This document shows positions 59,901 to 64,000 of a DNA stretch of 64,000 bases, piece after piece; position 1 is the first letter of the stretch; every line of letters begins with the position of its first letter. The DNA is taken from contig OW388298.1 in NCBI GenBank assembly GCA_936450465.1, positions 8,602,035 through 8,666,034 of the forward strand. Direction: 5' to 3'. This stretch comes from Gibbula magus. Taxonomy: Eukaryota > Mollusca > Gastropoda > Trochida > Trochidae. A model generated the notes under the pieces. The model did not search any database and was not told the origin of the DNA. It saw only the letters and a list, made by a program, of their open reading frames with translations. Made by a program: the position numbers and the translations under genes.

Positions 59901-62900
59901 GTTTTACCTATAAATAATATATTTTCGTTTGTAGTAAATGGACCAAATAATACTTTGATTTTCTTTCTATTTAAACAAATAAAATTTGATTGAATACACA
60001 CATCCTAGTACCATGCCTTCACCGTTGTAAGCTGTTATTTGGCGTGCCACTTTTGGTCTTTTCGGATAGGTTCCTTACAAAGAAATCATGTTTTACCTAT
60101 AAATATTATATTTTCGTTTGTAGTAAATGGACCAAATAATACTTTGATATTCTTTCTATTTAAACAAATAAAATTTGATTGAATACACACATCCAAGTAC
60201 CATGCCTTCACCGTTGTAAGCTGTCATTGGGCGTGCCACTTGCGGACTTTTCGGATAGGTTCCTTACAAAGAAATCATGTTTTACCTATAAATATTATAT
60301 TTTCGCTTGTAGTAAATGAACCAAATAATACTTGGATATTTCTTCTATTTGAACAAATAAAAGTTGAATGAATACACTAATCCTTGTACCATGCCTTCAC
60401 CGTTGTAAGCTGTCATTGGGCGTGCCACTGTCGGTCTTTTCGGATAGGTTCCTTACCAAGAAATCATGTTTTACCTATAAATATTATATTTTCGTTTGTA
60501 GTAAATGAACCAAATAATACTTGAATATTTCTTCTATTTGAACAAATAAAAGTTGATTGAATACACACATCCTAGTACCATGCCTTCACCGTTGTAAGCT
60601 GTCATTGGGCGTGCCATTTTCGGTCTTTTCGGATGGGTTCCTTACAAAGAAATCATGTTTTACCTATAAATATTATATTTTCGTTTGTAGTAAATGAACC
60701 AAATAATACTTTGATAGTTCTTCTATTTGAACAAATAAAAGTTGACTGAATACACACATCCTAGTACCATGCCTTCACCGTTGTAAGCTGTCATTGGGCG
60801 TGCCACCTTCGGTCTTTTCGGATAGGTTCCTTACCAAGAAATCATGTTTTACCTATAAATATTATATTTACGTTTGTAGTAAATGAACCAAATAATATTT
60901 GGATATTTCTTCTATTTGAACAAATAAAAGTTGATTGAATACACACATCCCAGTACCATGCCTTCATCGTTGTAAGCTGTCATTGGTCTTGCCACTTTCG
61001 GTCTTTTCGGATAAGTTTCTTACAAAGAAATCATGTTTTACCTATAAATAATATATTTTCGTTTGTAGTAAATGGACCAAATAATACTTTGATTTTCTTT
61101 CTATTTAAACAAATAAAATTTGATTGAATACACACATCCTAGTACCATGCCTTCACCGTTGTAAGCTGTTATTGGGCGTGCCACTTTTGGTCTTTTCGGA
61201 TAGGTTCCTTACAAAGAAATCATGTTTTACCTATAAATATTATATTTTCGTTTGTAGTAAATGGACCAAATAATACTTTGATATTCTTTCTATTTAAACA
61301 AATAAAATTTGATTGAATACACACATCCAAGTACCATGCCTTCACCGTTGTAAGCTGTCATTGGGCGTGCCACTTGCGGACTTTTCGGATAAGTTCCTTA
61401 CAAAGAAATCATGTTTTACCTATAAATATTATATTTTCGTTTGTAGTAAATGAACCAAATAATACTTGGATATTTCTTCTATTTGAACAAATAAAAGTTA
61501 AATGAATACACGAATCCTAGTACCATGCCTTCACCGTTGTAAGCTGTCATTTGGCGTTCCACTTTCGGTCTTTTCGGATAGGTTCCTTACCAAGAAATCA
61601 TGTTTTACCTATAAACATTATATTTTCGTTTATAGTAAATGAACCAAATAATACTTGGATATTTCTTCTATTTGAACAAATAAAAGTTGATTGAATACAC
61701 ACATCCTAGTACCATGCCTTCATCGTTGTAAACTGTCATTGGGCGTGCCAATTTCGGTCTTTTCGGATAGGTTTCTTACAAAGAAATCTTGTTTTACCTA
61801 TAAATATTATATTTTCGTTTGTACTGAATGAAACAAATAATACTTAAATATTTGTTCTATTTGAACAAATAAAATTTGATTGAATACACACATCCCAGTA
61901 CCATGCCTTCACCGTTGCAAGATGTCATTGGGCGTGCCACTTTCGGTCTTTTCGGATAGCTTCCTTAGAAAGAAATCATGTTTTACCTATAAATATTATA
62001 TTTTCGTTTGTAGTAAATGGACCAATTAATATTTTGCTATTCTTTCTATTTAAACAAATAAAATTTGATTGAATACACACATCCTAGTACCATGCCTTCA
62101 CCGTTTTAAGCTGTCATTGGGCGTGCCACTTTCGGTCTTTTCGGATAGGTTCCTTACAAAGAAATCATGTTTTACCTATCAATATTATATTTTCGTCTGT
62201 AGTAAATGAACCAAATAATACTTGGATATTTGATCTATTTGAACAAATAAAAGTTGATTGAATACACACATCGTAGTACCATGCCTTCACCGTTGTAAGC
62301 TGTCATTTGGCGTGCCACCTTCGGTCTTTTCGGATAGGTTCCTTACCAAGAAATCATGTTTTACCTATAAATATTATATTTTCGTTTGTACTAAATGAAA
62401 CAAATAATACTTAAATATTTTTTCTATTTGAACAAAACAAAATTGATTGAATACACACATCCCAGTACCATGCCTTCACCGTTGCAAGCTGTCATTGGGC
62501 GTGCCACTTTCGGTCTTTTCGGATAGGTTTCTTACAAAGAAATCATGTTTTACCTATAAATATTATATTTTCGTTTGTAGTAAATGAACCAAATAATACT
62601 TGGATATTTGATCTATTTGAACAAATAAAAGTTGATTGAATACACACATCCTAGTACCATGCCTTCACCGTTGTAAGCTGTCATTGGGCGTGCCACTTTC
62701 GGTCTTTTCGGATAGGTTCCTTACAAAGAAATCATGTTTTACCTATAAATATTATATTTACGTTTGTAGTAAATGGACAAAATTATACTTTGATATTCTT
62801 TCTATTTAAACAAATAAAATTTGATTGAATACACACATCCAAGTACCATGCCTTCACTGTTGTAAGCTGTCATTGGGCGTGCCACTTGCGGACTTTTCGG

Positions 62901-64000
62901 ATAGGTTCCTTACAAAGAAATCATGTTTTACCTATAAATATTATATTTTCGTTTGTAGTAAATGAACCAAATAATACTTGGATATTTCTTCTATTTGAAC
63001 AAATAAAAGTTGAATGAATACACTTATCCTTGTACCATGCCTTCACCGTTGTAAGCTGTCATTGGGCGTGCCACTGTCGGTCTTTTCGGATAGGTTCCTT
63101 ACCAAGAAATCATGTTTTACCTATAAATATTATATTTTCGTTTGTAGTAAATGAACCAAATAATACTTTGATAGTTCTTCTATTTGAACAAATACAAGTT
63201 AACTGAATACACACATCCTAGTACCATGCCTTCACCGTTGTAAGCTGTCATTGGGCGTGCCACCTTCGGTCTTTTCGGATAGGTTCCTTACCAAGAAATC
63301 ATGTTTTACCTATAAATATTATATTTACGTTTGTAGTAAATGAACCAAATAATACTTGGATATTTCTTCTATTTGAACAAATAAAAGTTGATTGAATACA
63401 CACATCCCAGTACCATGCCTTCATCGTTGTAAGCTGTCATTGGTCTTGCCACTTTCGGTCTTTTCGGATAAGTTTCTTACAAAGAAATCATGTTTTACCT
63501 ATAAATAATATATTTTCGTTTGTAGTAAATGGACCAAATAATACTTTGATTTTCTTTCTATTTAAACAAATAAAATTTGATTGAATACACACATCCTAGT
63601 ACCATGCCTTCACCGTTGTAAGCTGTTATTGGGCGTGCCACTTTTGGTCTTTTCGGATAGGTTCCTTACAAAGAAATCATGTTTTACCTATAAATATTAT
63701 ATTTTCGTTTGTAGTAAATGGACCAAATAATACTTTGATATTCTTTCTATTTAAACAAATAAAATTTGATTGAATACACACATCCAAGCACCATGCCTTC
63801 ACCGTTGTAAGCTGTCATTGGGCGTGCCACTTGCGGACTTTTCTGATAGGTTCCTTACAAAGAAATCATGTTTTACCTATAAATATTACATTTTCGCTTG
63901 TAGTAAATGAACCAAATAATACTTGGATATTTCTTCTATTTGAACAAATAAAAGTTGAATGAATACACTAATCCTTGTACCATGCCTTCACCGTTGTAAG
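50975..64000. repeat. 189-bp satellite array, about 69 monomers, with 13-mer higher-order repeat
   Basis: The monomer includes TTTCGGATAGGTTCCTTACC, AAGAAATCATGTTTTACCTA, TAAATATTATATTTTCGTTT and CATGCCTTCACCGTTGTAAG. The period is 189 bp (52144, 52333, 52522, 52711). Variant markers recur at 2457 bp (13 x 189): GGACAAAATCATAC at about 53705 and 56162, and GGTCTTGCC at 60985 and 63442. 53041-55490 and 55498-57947 are nearly identical. The first two monomers are the most diverged, as expected at an array edge. Each monomer carries a TATAAATA and an AACAAATAAAA stretch. The array runs off the window end, so its full length is unknown. Confidence 0.95.

Overview
The window looks like metazoan nuclear DNA, most likely from a mollusc or another lophotrochozoan. 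The evidence is spliced AT-rich genes, non-LTR retrotransposon debris, tRNA-derived SINE heads, the abundant 'AGCTCACC..GGCC' / 'CCGTCCGTC' / 'GACCTTGACCTT' repeat families that I associate with mollusc genomes, and five long tandem arrays. Nothing is bacterial, and there is no CRISPR array or operon. The lineage call is by eye from repeat style, not from a search.

Layout. 1-15.7 kb is AT-rich, with small candidate exons and promoter-like CpG patches (about 4.5, 5.5-6.0 and 9.1-9.25 kb), a 1.5-kb DNA transposon with perfect 15-bp terminal inverted repeats (6979-8481), a 147-bp repeat element (9256-10018) and several foldback sequences. At 16.0-16.9 kb is the clearest complete gene: an intronless, TATA-driven 291-aa SET-domain protein. 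It is followed by a perfect histone-type 3' stem-loop and a purine-rich element, not a nearby poly(A) signal. 17-21.5 kb holds a 40-bp repeat and diverged copies of a local duplication. 21.7-26.4 kb is a 115-bp satellite. 26.4-32.7 kb is a block with inverted ends that contains about 61 units of a poly-C minisatellite. 32.75-35.0 kb holds LINE and SINE remains.

35.6-46.2 kb appears to be one split gene on the + strand. Six small exons with matching phases lead into a 6.8-kb last exon made of about 248 copies of a 27-bp (9-residue) repeat, DDSATNLSQ then DAQEDVLSQ, ending in a unique tail, a stop and AATAAA. The frame that continues from the exons has almost no ATG, so simple ORF calling reports shadow frames instead. 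Eight premature stops and three frameshifts mean the copy shown is damaged, misassembled or polymorphic.

46.8-64 kb: a cluster of GTCCCCGGTT motifs, a LINE fragment on the - strand, a SINE head, a long hairpin, a 49-bp satellite whose monomer matches part of that LINE's coding sequence, and a 189-bp satellite with 13-monomer higher-order structure that runs off the window end. This satellite density suggests a heterochromatic, pericentromeric or subtelomeric setting, which is inference. The genes do not form an evident pathway. The two most noteworthy loci are the SET gene with histone-type 3' processing signals and the SQ-rich 9-residue repeat gene.
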